In this document: positions 9,560 through 18,536 of the stretch, piece by piece | Position numbering within the stretch: the stretch's first letter is position 1 | Layout of the letters: the number at the start of each line of letters is the position of its first letter | Assembly (NCBI GenBank): GCA_015179045.1 | Contig: WHUZ01000006.1 | Location: forward strand, 1,860,001-1,924,000 | DNA: 64,000 nt | Reading direction: 5' to 3' | Origin: Kalaharituber pfeilii | Lineage: Eukaryota > Ascomycota > Pezizomycetes > Pezizales > Pezizaceae | Notes under the pieces: generated by a model | Databases searched by the model: none | What the model was told of the DNA's origin: nothing | Seen by the model: the letters and a program-made list of their open reading frames with translations, nothing else | Position numbers and translations under genes: made by a program

Positions 9560-10887
9560 AGCTGCAAGCATTAAAGAAGGCAGCTGGAGGGGGAGAGGCA
9601 CAGGGGTAGAGGGGGTGAACGCAGTGTGCGGAGTGGAGGGGGCGGAGGTGATCCTGGACGCAGCACAGGCAAGGGCGATGGTTCGGGAAGTGGAGGTACC
9701 ATCGGAGCTTGCAGAACTATGCACAGGAGATTTCAGGAGAGGGAATGAGGAGAAGGAGGAGGGGACGAGGAACTGGAAGGACTGGGGGGTGCAGTGGGCC
9801 CTGGAAGAGGGGGATGGATATGAAAGCGTTTTGGACCGCTGGCAGGGGCAGTGGTCAAGGTTCTCGGAGGAGGGCGAGGAGATCTCATGGGGAGGAGAGT
9901 GTGAGAAGGTGAAAGTGGAGTGCGCAGAGAGGCTAGGTAGAAAGGGGGAGGGAGAGAAGAGTGGGAGACCTCGGTTGAGGAAGCCGGAAGAGGGAGAGCG
10001 GTTCTCTTCTCGGATGGTAGTAAGGTCGAGGACAGCAAGGTGGGGGCGGGGGTGTGGGGGAGATCAGCGGTGGTGGCGGAGGTAGTAGGGAGAACGGCGA
10101 CGGTTTTTGACGGGGAGGTGAGAGGGGTGAGAAGGGCGCTGGAGAGTGTACCGGAAGAGGTACCGGTCCTGGTTTGCTTAGATTCTGAAGCTGCTGTCAT
10201 GGCGATTCAGAAGGCAGGCAGGGAGGGAAAGGGAAAGACGGAGGATGTGAGAAGGGTGGTGAATGCAGTGGCGAGGAGAAAGAAGAAGGGGGGGATGCGA
10301 AACTGTTGTGGGTAAAAGCTCATATCGGAATCGCAGGCAACGAGAAGGCGGATGAGTGGGCAAAGAAGGGGACGGTGATGCAGGGAAAGGAGGTGGCCAC
10401 CGGAAGCGGGGTGCGCCAGAGGGTGAAGGCGTGGAGGAAGGAGAAGAGAGAAGTGGAGGGCTTTGGAGGAGGAAAGGTCATGGAGTGGAGTAGGATGGCG
10501 ACATCAAACTTCACTGCATTGCGACTGGAGCGAGGAAGGTGTGCTAGGTGGTTGAAGAAGCTAGGGGTGGCGGAATCGGATAGGTGCAGGTGTGGGGAGG
10601 TGCAAACGGGGGAGCATCTCGCTTTCCGATGCAGAAGTCAGGAGAACCGCCCAGAAGGTTTTGAGAGGTGGAGCGACATGGGAAAGGATTGGAAAAGAAA
10701 GGCGGAGAATGGGTAGGAGTATGACGTTTTAGAGAATTTCTTCGCTGGGGTCAAGTTCTAGAAGCTAGGAGAGCGGGGGCGATGGCGCGTGGGGGCCACG
10801 TATGTAGAGAGTTAGTATAGCCTGTCTCCGGGCTATGAGGGCTTGCCCAGGGACCCTGCCATGGCCACGTGCTACAAGCGGGGTTAT

Positions 10888-10916
<29 letters not shown>
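9560..10916 (+). mobile_element. 5'-truncated LINE-C with RNase H, type II tail
   Basis: AAGCACACTCAAGGC flanks the insert at 9545-9559 and 10917-10931, and the site occurs once, uninterrupted, in copy 2 (about 46576). The coding part shows a LINE RNase H: SDGSK near 10012, CLDSEAAVMAIQKA, then WVKAHIGIAGNEKADEWAKKG. It ends with a CRCGEVQTGEHLAFRC zinc-knuckle-like motif. At least two frameshifts (near 10010 and 10310) break the frame. The tail is ACCCTGCCATGGCCACGTGC...GCGGGGTTATGTG plus poly(A). Confidence 0.92.
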
Positions 10917-10918
<2 letters not shown>

Positions 10919-11022
10919 GCACACTCAAGGCCCGACATTTTTCTAGATTTCATGACTGATGCATATTGATGTCTTTGGCTGGGTGTGAAACAAGTTGATG
11001 TTTACTTCGTTCATCTCCTATT

Positions 11023-11390
11023 CAAAGGTCATAAAGGAATCCCAGGCAACACCGAAGCAGATCGAGCAGCCAAGGTTGGCACAGCTGACACCCCGGAATG
11101 CCGGTGGTGCGGCGAGGCTGAAGAAACGACCCTTCACATATTGTCTCAATGTAGAGTCTGGAAGCAGAGATGCCCAAGGGGTGAGGATGGATTGTGCAGA
11201 CCCTTGGGTGACCAAGATGAAGGGGAGGGCCTTCGGGGAGTGATAGGAATTTTGGAATGGCCGAGGGGTTAGCCCCGGGGGATTTACTTCTATTTTTCCG
11301 TACTTGTACTTCGTTTTGATGTAACTAGACCTCGCCATAGCCCATAGGGCGGCACGCGAGTATTGATATAAAAAAAAAACAAAAAAAAAA
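11023..11390 (+). mobile_element. Short LINE-A copy with internal deletion, type I tail
   Basis: Flanked by ATCTCCTATT (11013-11022, 11391-11400). It encodes the RNase H end (GIPGNTEADRAAKVGTAD) fused directly to the CRWCGEAEETTLHILSQC motif, and ends in the type I hairpin. The copy in the duplicated segment (from 46681) still has about 190 bp between these two blocks. The deletion ends fall in near-identical GGTNGG(TA)CACAGCTG repeats, which explains how it arose. Confidence 0.88.
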
Positions 11391-11647
11391 ATCTCCTATT
11401 TCAGTAATTATTTGAATTTACAAAATTTTATCACCCCCCCTGTCTGCCAAGCATTTTATTCTATACCGGAATCTTGCTATACCGGACGAAAAGTACCAGA
11501 TTTTAGGGATCCGGTATAGCAAGGGTAGACTGTATAAAAAAAAAAAACAATTAACCCTGTTAGAGTCTGTGAGTGAACTTGACGGGGGATGGATGGTGAA
11601 ATTCGCGATTTATTGTAATTAAGTCAGTGTAGTTAAGATAAACCTCG

Positions 11648-12157
11648 TCTGCCATGGCGAACAGCTACCGTATTAACTCACATAAGAGCAAGAAAACAAA
11701 CGCGCGCTAGTTCGGTCTTGGCAGGACTCAGGCGCCATCACTCGCGCTAGCGCGCTCTCCGTGCAATCTTGGCATTACTAAGCACGGCTAATGTCCAGCT
11801 TCTCTACTCTGTAACGGAGGTAGTAAGCGCAGAGATTACCAGGCCAAAAAGACACTTGACTAGTGATACTCGCTAATTCTCTATGTAGCTCCTATAGCCA
11901 TTGTGCGACTGCGACGCATTTGCGCATTTGCGCATTACGTTTTTCGCATTTCCTTCATAATATCAATCTCCGTGGTGTTGAGGTTAGCATCGCGGTAATT
12001 CGGGGATCATTACGTGCCCGTGCGTGATACACGCGCACTGGCACTGAGAGGTCTGACAAGACCCAACTAGCGCGCGTTTGTTTTCTTGCTTTTATGTGAG
12101 TTAATACGGTACAAGCGGGGTCACGTGAAATAAAAAAAAAGAAAAAAAAAAAAAAAA
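11648..12157 (+). mobile_element. Hairpin-only retroinsertion, type II, carrying a MITE in its loop
   Basis: The perfect duplication AGATAAACCTCG (11636-11647, 12158-12169) encloses TCTGCCATGGCGAACAGC... and CAAGCGGGGTCACGTG plus an A-rich tail. The two hairpin halves are separated by a 442-bp MITE. The uninterrupted site exists in copy 2 near 48161. Confidence 0.92.
11668..12109. mobile_element. 442-bp mariner-type MITE
   Basis: Inverted termini CCGTATTAACTCACATAA, extended imperfectly through CAAGAAAACAAACGCGCGC, with TA duplication at 11666-11667 and 12110-12111. No coding capacity. It sits in the loop of a hairpin-only insertion, so that insertion must be older. Confidence 0.9.
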
Positions 12158-12720
12158 AGATAAACCTCGCCATAGCCTTACAGGCGGCATGCGAGTAATA
12201 TTAAAAAAAAAAAAAAAAAAAAAAAATAGAGTCTGTGACGTTGGTTTTTCAATAAGAAATCATAATGAGAGGTGATATATGATACCCTACTCGAAGTGGA
12301 CTACTCGAATAGGACTACTCGAATAGGACTACTTCATTTGCTCAGTAGTCAGATGGCATCGTAGTCTACCCAAACTGAGCCTTGTGTGGCACAGTAGTGT
12401 CTAAACCTAGGCGCATGTGGCACAGCGGTGGCCCAACGCCCGAATCGGCTGATCAATATATTTGCTTCACACTGGAATGGGCGATTGTACAACGATTACC
12501 CAACTTGCAGATGATAGCAGGTACCTATAACAACCTAAGTGTCATCTGACCCCCACACGGGATGGGTAAGGTAGAAGTAATCAAAGCAAGGGAAGCAATT
12601 AAGGGGATGGGATATTGAAAACATCGAATTTCTAGGTACCCTGCTTGACCTTTTAGCTCTGATGGTCGAGGTTAGTTACCAACGGCTTTACAAACAATGG
12701 CGGCAGCATCAGTTTAGGAT

Positions 12721-12728
12721 TATAAAAT
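12721..12728 (+). promoter_or_regulatory. Probable TATA box of the secreted-protein gene, copy 1
   Basis: TATAAAAT lies 205 bp upstream of the spliced start codon (12926), followed by pyrimidine-rich sequence typical of fungal leaders. The same element is conserved in copy 2 (about 48723). The 78-codon frame covering this region is identical in both copies, but this is expected from the duplication and probably not a gene. Confidence 0.5.
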
Positions 12729-12925
12729 ACCAAAGATCTCCCTCAATTCCTTCCTGCCTCCCGAAGCCAGCTTCAATAACAGCAGCCCCCTTCTCACTCT
12801 CATCAAGCTCCTTTTACAACGCAACGCTGCGCAAGAGAACCGCCTACCTTTCGGCTGCCAGACTACGGTGGACTATATCCTCGTTTGCGTTCCTCTAGCA
12901 CATTTGAGAAGCATTTTGGGTCAAT

Positions 12926-13757
12926 ATGAAGAGTATGTTCAATGACACGAGGTCGTAATATTTTACCATTTGACCATGTGATGACTAACTTTTATGGCAT
13001 AGTCCTCGACGCCGCAACTCTGCTGGTTTCTCTAGTAGCAGGCCTGACGAATGCTTTGCCAACACCTAATGAAGTGAACAATTTCGGCCCCTCAGGTGTT
13101 AGCGCTGTCGATGACACTCGCATTAAACATGTTCTTGACGTGATGGAGGCCGATACTGGGCCCCTGAACTGGAAAACGTTCAATGACAGTGGAGCTCTCC
13201 TCACGATCCCGACTGACGAGTGGGACAAGTACGCAAATTTAGCGGGTATCATGTCTGACATTCAGACTGTTGAAGAAAGGGCTGCAGAGGCCACTTACTC
13301 GTCGCAGGTTGAAACTCGCGATATTCTTCGTCGTGCTACATTGTTTGAAGTCCCGGGAGGTATAAATGGTCACATAGCCTGGGGGCAATGCTATGATCCA
13401 GGCACTTGGGCCCATGATGAACAGATTTCAAGATTCATCCCTTGGGCATGTTGGGCCTTCGAGGTTCAGGGTGTACTTAATACGCTGGGGACCACTGGGG
13501 TGGTTAAGTTTGGAAATATGAAAAACGCAGCTGGTGATATGTTTTCTGTATATTTTCATTGGGGATATAATGGGTTCCTGCACTTTACAGTTGCTGATTG
13601 TAATGTAATCCTGAACCTGTTGGTGAATAATTACTGTCAGGGGAGTGACAGGGATACTCGTGGTGGAAGAATTGTGATTAATACAGGAGTCGTTGGCGGC
13701 CCGTCGTGGCTTAGTGCATTGGTCGTAGACGCAGAACCACGAGCATCTTCTATATAG
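12926..13757 (+). CDS. Secreted prepro-protein, copy 1 (3' end replaced by an insertion)
   Basis: Two exons are proposed: ATGAAGA (12926-12932), a 70-nt intron (GTATGT donor, TGACTAAC branch, TAG acceptor at 13002), then 13003-13757. Splicing creates an otherwise absent signal peptide (MKILDAATLLVSLVAG...TNA, cleavage near residue 20). A propeptide of about 90 residues ends at the dibasic RR (112-113), a Kex2-type site, leaving a C-terminal domain with four cysteines (about 132, 152, 202, 214). The DC...L...C...GG pattern vaguely recalls fungal effector-like domains, but I cannot assign a family. A 1.33-kb repeat inserted at about 13747 replaces the last codons found in copy 2. Role unknown; effector, defence or mating roles are only guesses. 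Confidence 0.75.
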
Positions 13758-14180
13758 TACTGAGATAAAAATTTTCGAGAATAACTTGGGCCTCCTCTCT
13801 TATCGGGCCAATAGATTTCTATACTTTGTGGCTATGACCTCTACAAGTGGCTTCTGATCAGCACTTCTAATAAAACTGTGCAAATCTCTGTCAACTTGAG
13901 TAAGTCGTCCCATCAAACTAATCAAAATAAAGATAGCTTGACTTCTATGATATTCTGCTGAATTAAAGAATAAATCTATCTTAAAACTTCCTCCTCACCT
14001 TCACCCCTTTACAACTCCGCAATTTGACAATGCAAAGGTAAGAGTCACCATTGGCACTACTATATTAATACTGAAAAATTATAGGTTATCGGGTTGTACT
14101 CTAATAAACTTGCTACTTGAGAAACTTGAATGCTATGGTGGATAGCCTAATAGGTAAGTGAGAATGCACTATACGATTCA

Positions 14181-14483
14181 GTGAAGGGTTCGGCAAGCAA
14201 TTCATTATGTGAGCTAACTAGCAGCTTAGCAGATGAGTTAGAAAGTTCAACAAGTTCAGCATGTAGTCCTACAAGCGATTCGGCAAGTAATTCGGTAGGG
14301 GATTCAGCAAGCACTTTAGTGGGAGATTCAGCAGGCACTTTAGCGGGGGATTCAGCAGGTACTTTAGTGGGGGATTCAGCAGGGGATTCAGAATTTCAGG
14401 AGATTCAGCAGCCAATTCAACAAGCAATTCAGCAGGCCAGTTCAGCGGGCAATTCAGCAAGTGATTCAGCAAGTTGTAGTTAA
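14181..14483 (+). repeat. Minisatellite-like array with an open frame (SAGTLxGD units)
   Basis: Tandem copies of a unit like GATTCAGCAGGCACTTTAG give a repetitive frame rich in Ser, Ala, Gly and Asp. The inverted copy lies at 38187-38430. Both strands stay open because of the repeat composition. I treat it as a repeat, not a protein gene. Confidence 0.7.
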
Positions 14484-14737
14484 TGGGTGGGCAACTGGAA
14501 AGTGGAAGTTTAGAAGAGATAGTGAGCGTAGTGGTGAGATTTTAGTTAGAGAAGTTGATTAGATAAAGTTGACAGATATAGTTGTTGTAAATATGACTGC
14601 AGCGGAGGGATGTGAGTTTCCAGATAGGAATGTGACATCTAAGGGTAGAGATCAATTTTAAAGGTGCGGGTCTTGATAATACAGTGCTATCCTTCGGTGT
14701 TTGTACACCTCTATCAGTTTTTCTCCTCTTGATGTCA

Positions 14738-14815
14738 CCTCCCAGGGCGCATCACCCCTCTAGGCACGTCACCCCCTAGGCGCGTCACTTCCCTAGGTGC
14801 GTCACCCTCCCCAGC
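14738..14815. repeat. About four 16-18-bp tandem units (CTAGGCGCGTCACCCC)
   Basis: Imperfect repeats of CTAGGCRCGTCACYYCC, also present inverted at about 37865-37935. Immediately downstream is CGAGCGAAGCGAGTGGGG, a palindromic motif that recurs as GCGAGCGTAGCGAGCGGG near 15055. Confidence 0.75.
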
Positions 14816-14862
14816 AGTTGTATAGACCCCCGAGCGAAGCGAGTGGGGTCTCTCAGTAAGTA

Positions 14863-14932
14863 CAGTCTAACCTTGCTATACCGGACGAGTAAAAATCTGG
14901 CACTTTTTGTCCGGTATAGCAAGGTTAGACTG
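14863..14932. mobile_element. 70-bp foldback MITE of the pogo-type family
   Basis: Almost entirely two inverted arms (CAGTCTAACCTTGCTATACC...) around a short spacer, with TA duplication at 14861-14862 and 14933-14934. The inverted copy of R1 (near 37817) has the empty site with a single TA, a clean presence/absence pair. It shares termini with 9022-11532. Confidence 0.95.
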
Positions 14933-15163
14933 TATGTGTGCAAGCGGCTGAAAAAGTATATTTACTACTCCATGACAGCACCAAAGCCCCTAATCCCGGT
15001 CGCGAGTGTCGCAAGCTCTGCCTCAGCTCCCGCCGCACGCTCTGCCCCCATTGCGAGCGTAGCGAGCGGGCATTCTCTCGTATAAGTGTAACTGTTAGAA
15101 AATAAAATCGAGATTCTAGCAGTCTCTCATGTTGAAGGAAGAAGATGGTAGCGAAGGTATAAT

Positions 15164-15840
15164 GGGTGCCTTCCGCTAAGGATTTATGTGAAATTTAAAC
15201 CCCTGCTTTGAAATAAAACCGGGGTCCGTATCCCTGTTTTATTGTTTGGTAGAGCGTTCGAAACAATTTTTTGAAAGAGGGGTACCCCCCCCCCTTTCAA
15301 AATACTCACTTGAATAAACAATAAACAATAAATTTCAAAAGCAGTTAGTTAGAGTACACTACTGCTGAAGTAGCATAGTCTACAATACCTATACCACATA
15401 GAGGATATTTAAATTCACATTTGCATCATTTGCACCTATTCCTGCTTGCATATGTAATATCCAGTAACGCATTCTTATGCTCTAGCTAGAAATTTTTACT
15501 CCGACAGTTCAGCCTCCTCTACTCTTTCACTTTTCAGATACATTAATACCTGACTGCTGCCTAGTGCTTGCCAGCGGAACTTGACTGCTATTTCTTAAGA
15601 CCTAGTGCTCTCTCTTGGTGCTTGGGAGCTCCTGTTGTCTTTTGTGGTGAGATTGACAGCTTGTTCATTGGCTCATAATTTCTGCATTTAAGGTGTAATG
15701 TCTGCATAAACAAAATGTTTTCTTGATTTATTATTTACTCGCGTCCAAGAGCTTAGAAAAACTACCCCCTGCTTGCAGTGGAAATGTACCCTGGTAAAAT
15801 TTGGTTTGAATTTCACATAAATCCTTAGCGGAAGGCACCC
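15164..15840. mobile_element. 677-bp TIR element, 3-bp TSD (PIF/Harbinger-like)
   Basis: Inverted termini of about 38 bp beginning GGGTGCCTTCCGCTAAGGAT, with AA T duplicated as a 3-bp site (15161-15163, 15841-15843). The uninterrupted site is in copy 2 at about 49828. There is no transposase. The interior contains a self-complementary GAAAGAGGGG/CCCCTTTC stretch. Confidence 0.9.
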
Positions 15841-16218
15841 AATATGTATTATTAGCTCTTGTTCTGAGTAGACTTGATGCTGTGCAAATAAACTAGTTCA
15901 TCCTCTCTACCATGGGCTGGTAGCTTGTATGCAGAGTTATGTAAACAAAACAAGAGGACTGGTCCATCTAAAAATCAGTCTACTCGCATACCACATGAAC
16001 AAGTGAAGGAGACATCCCCCTAGAGGTCCTGGCGTGGGCGGAGGGGGATGAGTAGACTGTGATACCTGTTTCTATGTGCAAATAGGCCTGCGAAAGTTGA
16101 GTTTTTTTATGGCCTGCTGAGATATACAATTTTTACATCCGCAGCACAACATGTAATTGCAATACTATTACTTTGAAAGCAGTATCAAATGAAGGCTCTA
16201 TATTTCACCTGTATATCT

Positions 16219-16492
16219 TTCTAAAAAGATAATGATTCTGCTTGACCAGAATATCATAGCAGCTGTGGATTAGAACACTGGTCAGCTCAGTGGTGGTATT
16301 TGTCCTCTTAACGAACTTTATGGACCACTGGAATATCGGCAGCGAGCAGGATCCGACAATGCATACGGCAGCCACAACTTCACGCTAGGAGAGCTCCTTA
16401 TGACCCGGTGCTTTCATGTGCTCAGGGCAGAAGGGGAAAGTTTGGTGTCGTACAACCTGAATAGCATAGGAGAAGATTGGGAACTCGTGTGA
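16219..16492 (+). pseudogene. Disabled copy of the 86-aa frame at 50219-50479
   Basis: Near-identical to 50219-50479 but an in-frame TAG (CAG in the other copy) near 16272 stops it after 13 codons. It may be the tail of a gene or simply duplicated non-coding sequence. No family recognised. Confidence 0.5.
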
Positions 16493-16680
16493 GGTGGTTA
16501 AGGTCTGGGTCAAAATACAGTCATTTTTCTGGCCTAACTAGGTATATTTGAACCATCAATACACAACGGCTCTCCGCTGGGAAGAGTCGGATGGAGATGA
16601 ACGGGGGATTGGAGCCGCTTATATTACTAACGATGCTCATGAATTGCTACATGGTTGTTTGTATTTCCTTTATTTCTTTT

Positions 16681-16735
16681 GTTATAGCCTTGTCATAGCT
16701 CTCAGGGCGGCGAACGGGTAATGTGAAAGGAAAAA
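16681..16735 (+). mobile_element. Decayed type I LINE tail
   Basis: GTCATAGCTCTCAGGGCGGCGAACGGGTAATG resembles the type I tail with several substitutions, followed by an A-rich run. It is shared by both duplication copies (also about 50671-50728), so it predates the duplication. Confidence 0.55.
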
Positions 16736-16967
16736 AAACGGCGATTCAAGGTTAAAATGGTATCACTTGGTTGCTGGTCTATAACAAAACAGTCAGTTTA
16801 TAGGAACGAAGGAACATATCCTTGTGCTTGATTCTGTGTAAGGGAAACCTGAAATATTTAATGTGAACTGCTTGAGCTGCGTTGCTACCCTATTGTTCCG
16901 GTGGTCAATTACCTTTTGATTGTTTCGGGTGCTTCTCGTACGTATACATATTTTCGGTTTTTAGAAG

Positions 16968-17294
16968 CTACTTGTGTAAAGTCTTAACAAAAGGCTTTTT
17001 TTTCTTTTGCGTTATTTTAATATCATCAATCACGTGCCGTCCTAACCAAGGGCTATGGTGATAGCTATACTTATCAATAAAGGAAACAATGGACATGAAA
17101 CCTAAAGGACACCCGGAATCTTGCATTTGCAACCGCCGTCCCAATCGTACCCATTTCAGCAGTTCAATCAGCTGTTGTGAGCGTGCCGGTAGTTGCAAGC
17201 TCGCGTAGTAAGGACCTCTGCTCAGCTGGGAGGTCACTGCTGGACAGTAGCTGCGGAAGTGGGCGTGGGGAAGTGCGATATCTAGGTTTTGCAT
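16968..17294 (-). CDS. Unknown 108-aa protein, duplicated (copy 1)
   Basis: Open frame on the minus strand with an equal-length partner at 50956-51282; the two differ at about nine residues. It has a leucine/arginine-rich centre (PARSQQLIELLKWVRLGRRL) and a lysine-rich end. No known domain or signal peptide. Preservation of the frame in both copies slightly favours a gene, but the duplication is recent. Confidence 0.3.
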   Translation of the reverse strand: MQNLDIALPHAHFRSYCPAVTSQLSRGPYYASLQLPARSQQLIELLKWVRLGRRLQMQDSGCPLGFMSIVSFIDKYSYHHSPWLGRHVIDDIKITQKKKKPFVKTLHK

Positions 17295-17565
17295 GTCACA
17301 AGGTCTATGGATGTAGAAAAGAATAATCTATGGTAGAGAACATAACAGGAGACAGAAAAAAAAAGCAAGATGCTTAAAGGAATGAAGGGCGCGTGGCAGA
17401 GGAGCTGTTCAGTTGCGCCCTACACTGCTGGAGACGGTATGGTAGGTAATGTATACCGGAATCCTAGCGGGAACGGTATTGCATGACTTGTATGGCCCGT
17501 TTGGCATGAACTGTGCAGTATGAAATCCCATGCTCTTGGTAACTGGTAAATATGCACGTATATAA

Positions 17566-18469
17566 GTGTTACATTACGGCTTGTTGAAAGCTAATTGTCC
17601 TCGCGTTCACTTTATCTTTAACTTTATACATACACACCCTGCGTATTTGCATGCTGGAGTGCACTATCCACCACGCTCGAAGTCTCGCGCGCCTGGTGTG
17701 CTTCCGGCTTTCATGTGTTGTCAACTGCATCCGCTTGTAGCTTATATGCTGGGCACACGGGAATACAGACAGCTACGGCCAACCCTTAAAAACTACGCAT
17801 CTGTCCTAGATGCCCCTCGAGGGTCTTGGCGCGGGCCCAAGATTTGGATCCGCCAAGTCGCTTGCTCCAGCTGCACCATTCTATTGTCGAATTCCCAGCC
17901 TCGTCGGCGACTTCTTACATCCCTCCAATCTCCGCGCAGGGTGTCATCCTTCCCCCTCCGGCTTCACTTTATACAATCTCCATTTCTTCGTTGTCTGGTA
18001 TCCCACCACGCCGCTTTCTCCTATCAGCTCAACGTGTCGTATCGTCCTAAGCTCGCCCCAAAACTTGTTCAAAATATGTGACTGCGCTATAGCTGCTAGG
18101 CCAGAGCATAATGTCTACGTTGTACCTCGGAGACGGGGTGGCTATGGCGGGAGTTGGCAAATTGAAAATGATGGTGTTCCGGGCCATTCGGTCACGCTTT
18201 ATGCAATGGAAAACAAGACGTGTACTCACAGCGTCCTACAAAGCTACTCTAGGAGGATCACAAAGTGTTTGTTCCACGGAGAAGTTCCAATGATCAGGAA
18301 ATTTTCATTGTCCACTGGGGATGACAGGTGCCCTTATGCTAGGGATAAGAAACTAGGTGTACGTTCCGAGTGGTCCGAGACTACTGTGGCTCGGCCTAAG
18401 CATAATTGTGCACAGGGCTATTGGCGACTGGCCCGAATTATGAGTGGCCCGGACCAATTATGCATATGA
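17566..18469 (+). other. Duplicated sequence, no confident gene
   Basis: Overlapping open frames in several phases run through here and in the copy at 51554-52770, but none shows a recognisable domain and frames differ in length between copies. A 39-bp segment flanked by GTGC near 17660 is missing from copy 2, as expected from a microhomology deletion. Confidence 0.4.
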
Positions 18470-18536
18470 TAAGACCCCTGAGTTGACACCCTCGACGGTG
18501 GGCTGACTTCTCGTAGACCTTTGAGACGTGGGTCCT

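Larger units (their letters stand above)
9022..11532 (+). mobile_element. Non-autonomous pogo-type element carrying two LINE insertions
   Basis: Inverted ends of about 24 bp (CAGTCTACCCTTGCTATACC at 9022 and its complement ending 11532) with TA duplication at 9020-9021 and 11533-11534. Without its two LINE inserts it is about 0.8 kb. Internal copies of CTTGCTATACC-like sequence suggest subterminal transposase-binding sites. It encodes no transposase. The right part is also present in the duplicated segment at 46404-48056. Confidence 0.87.
8982..11549 (+). mobile_element. Hairpin-only retroinsertion, type I, split by a pogo MITE
   Basis: Target-site duplications ATTAACCCTGCTA (8969-8981) and ATTAACCCTGTTA (11550-11562) enclose only the type I LINE hairpin (CCCCGCCATAGCC...CACGCGAGTAATG) and poly(A). 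The hairpin half is at the left, the poly(A) at 11535-11547. The 2.5-kb insert between them is a pogo MITE that targeted the TA just before the poly(A). The insertion starts at the hairpin base, as in the type II copies. Confidence 0.85.
11573..12226 (+). mobile_element. LINE 3'-UTR retroinsertion (type I), carrying nested inserts
   Basis: TAGAGTCTGTGA at 11561-11572 and 12227-12238 bounds about 110 bp of LINE 3' UTR ending in the type I hairpin and poly(A). The counterpart in copy 2 (48097-48228) lacks the nested hairpin insertion found here at 11648-12157, so the order of events is visible. Confidence 0.85.
13749..15079 (+). mobile_element. Repeat element R1, copy 1 (inverted copy 37676-39658)
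   Basis: Begins TCTATATAGTACTGAG and ends CGGGCATTCT; the same sequence occurs inverted at 37676-39658. Copy 2 of the duplicated segment is uninterrupted here (near 49750), so R1 inserted into the secreted-protein gene. No clear terminal inverted repeat or coding gene is seen. The interior has a minisatellite-like frame, an 18-bp tandem array and GCGAGCGTAGCGAGC-type palindromic motifs. Class unknown. Confidence 0.85.
9372..18453 (+). repeat. Segmental duplication, copy 1 (copy 2 at 46404-53062)
   Basis: Sequence from about 9372 to 18453 is repeated in the same order and orientation at 46404-53062, at high identity wherever no insertion intervenes. Copy-specific inserts here are a LINE (9560-10916), a hairpin insertion with a MITE (11648-12157), a 1.33-kb repeat (13749-15079) and a TIR element (15164-15840). 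Copy 2 has its own inserts. The duplicated block carries the secreted-protein gene and two small conserved frames. Confidence 0.93.

Noticed and set aside
12662..12898. 78-codon frame identical in both duplication copies
   Set aside because: It lies over the TATA box and leader of the secreted-protein gene, and the identity follows from the recent duplication; composition is not protein-like.
14181..14483. Repetitive Ser/Gly/Asp surface-protein gene
   Set aside because: The frame is generated by a tandem repeat within a dispersed element; there is no signal peptide, and the copy is interrupted by a MITE at 38427.
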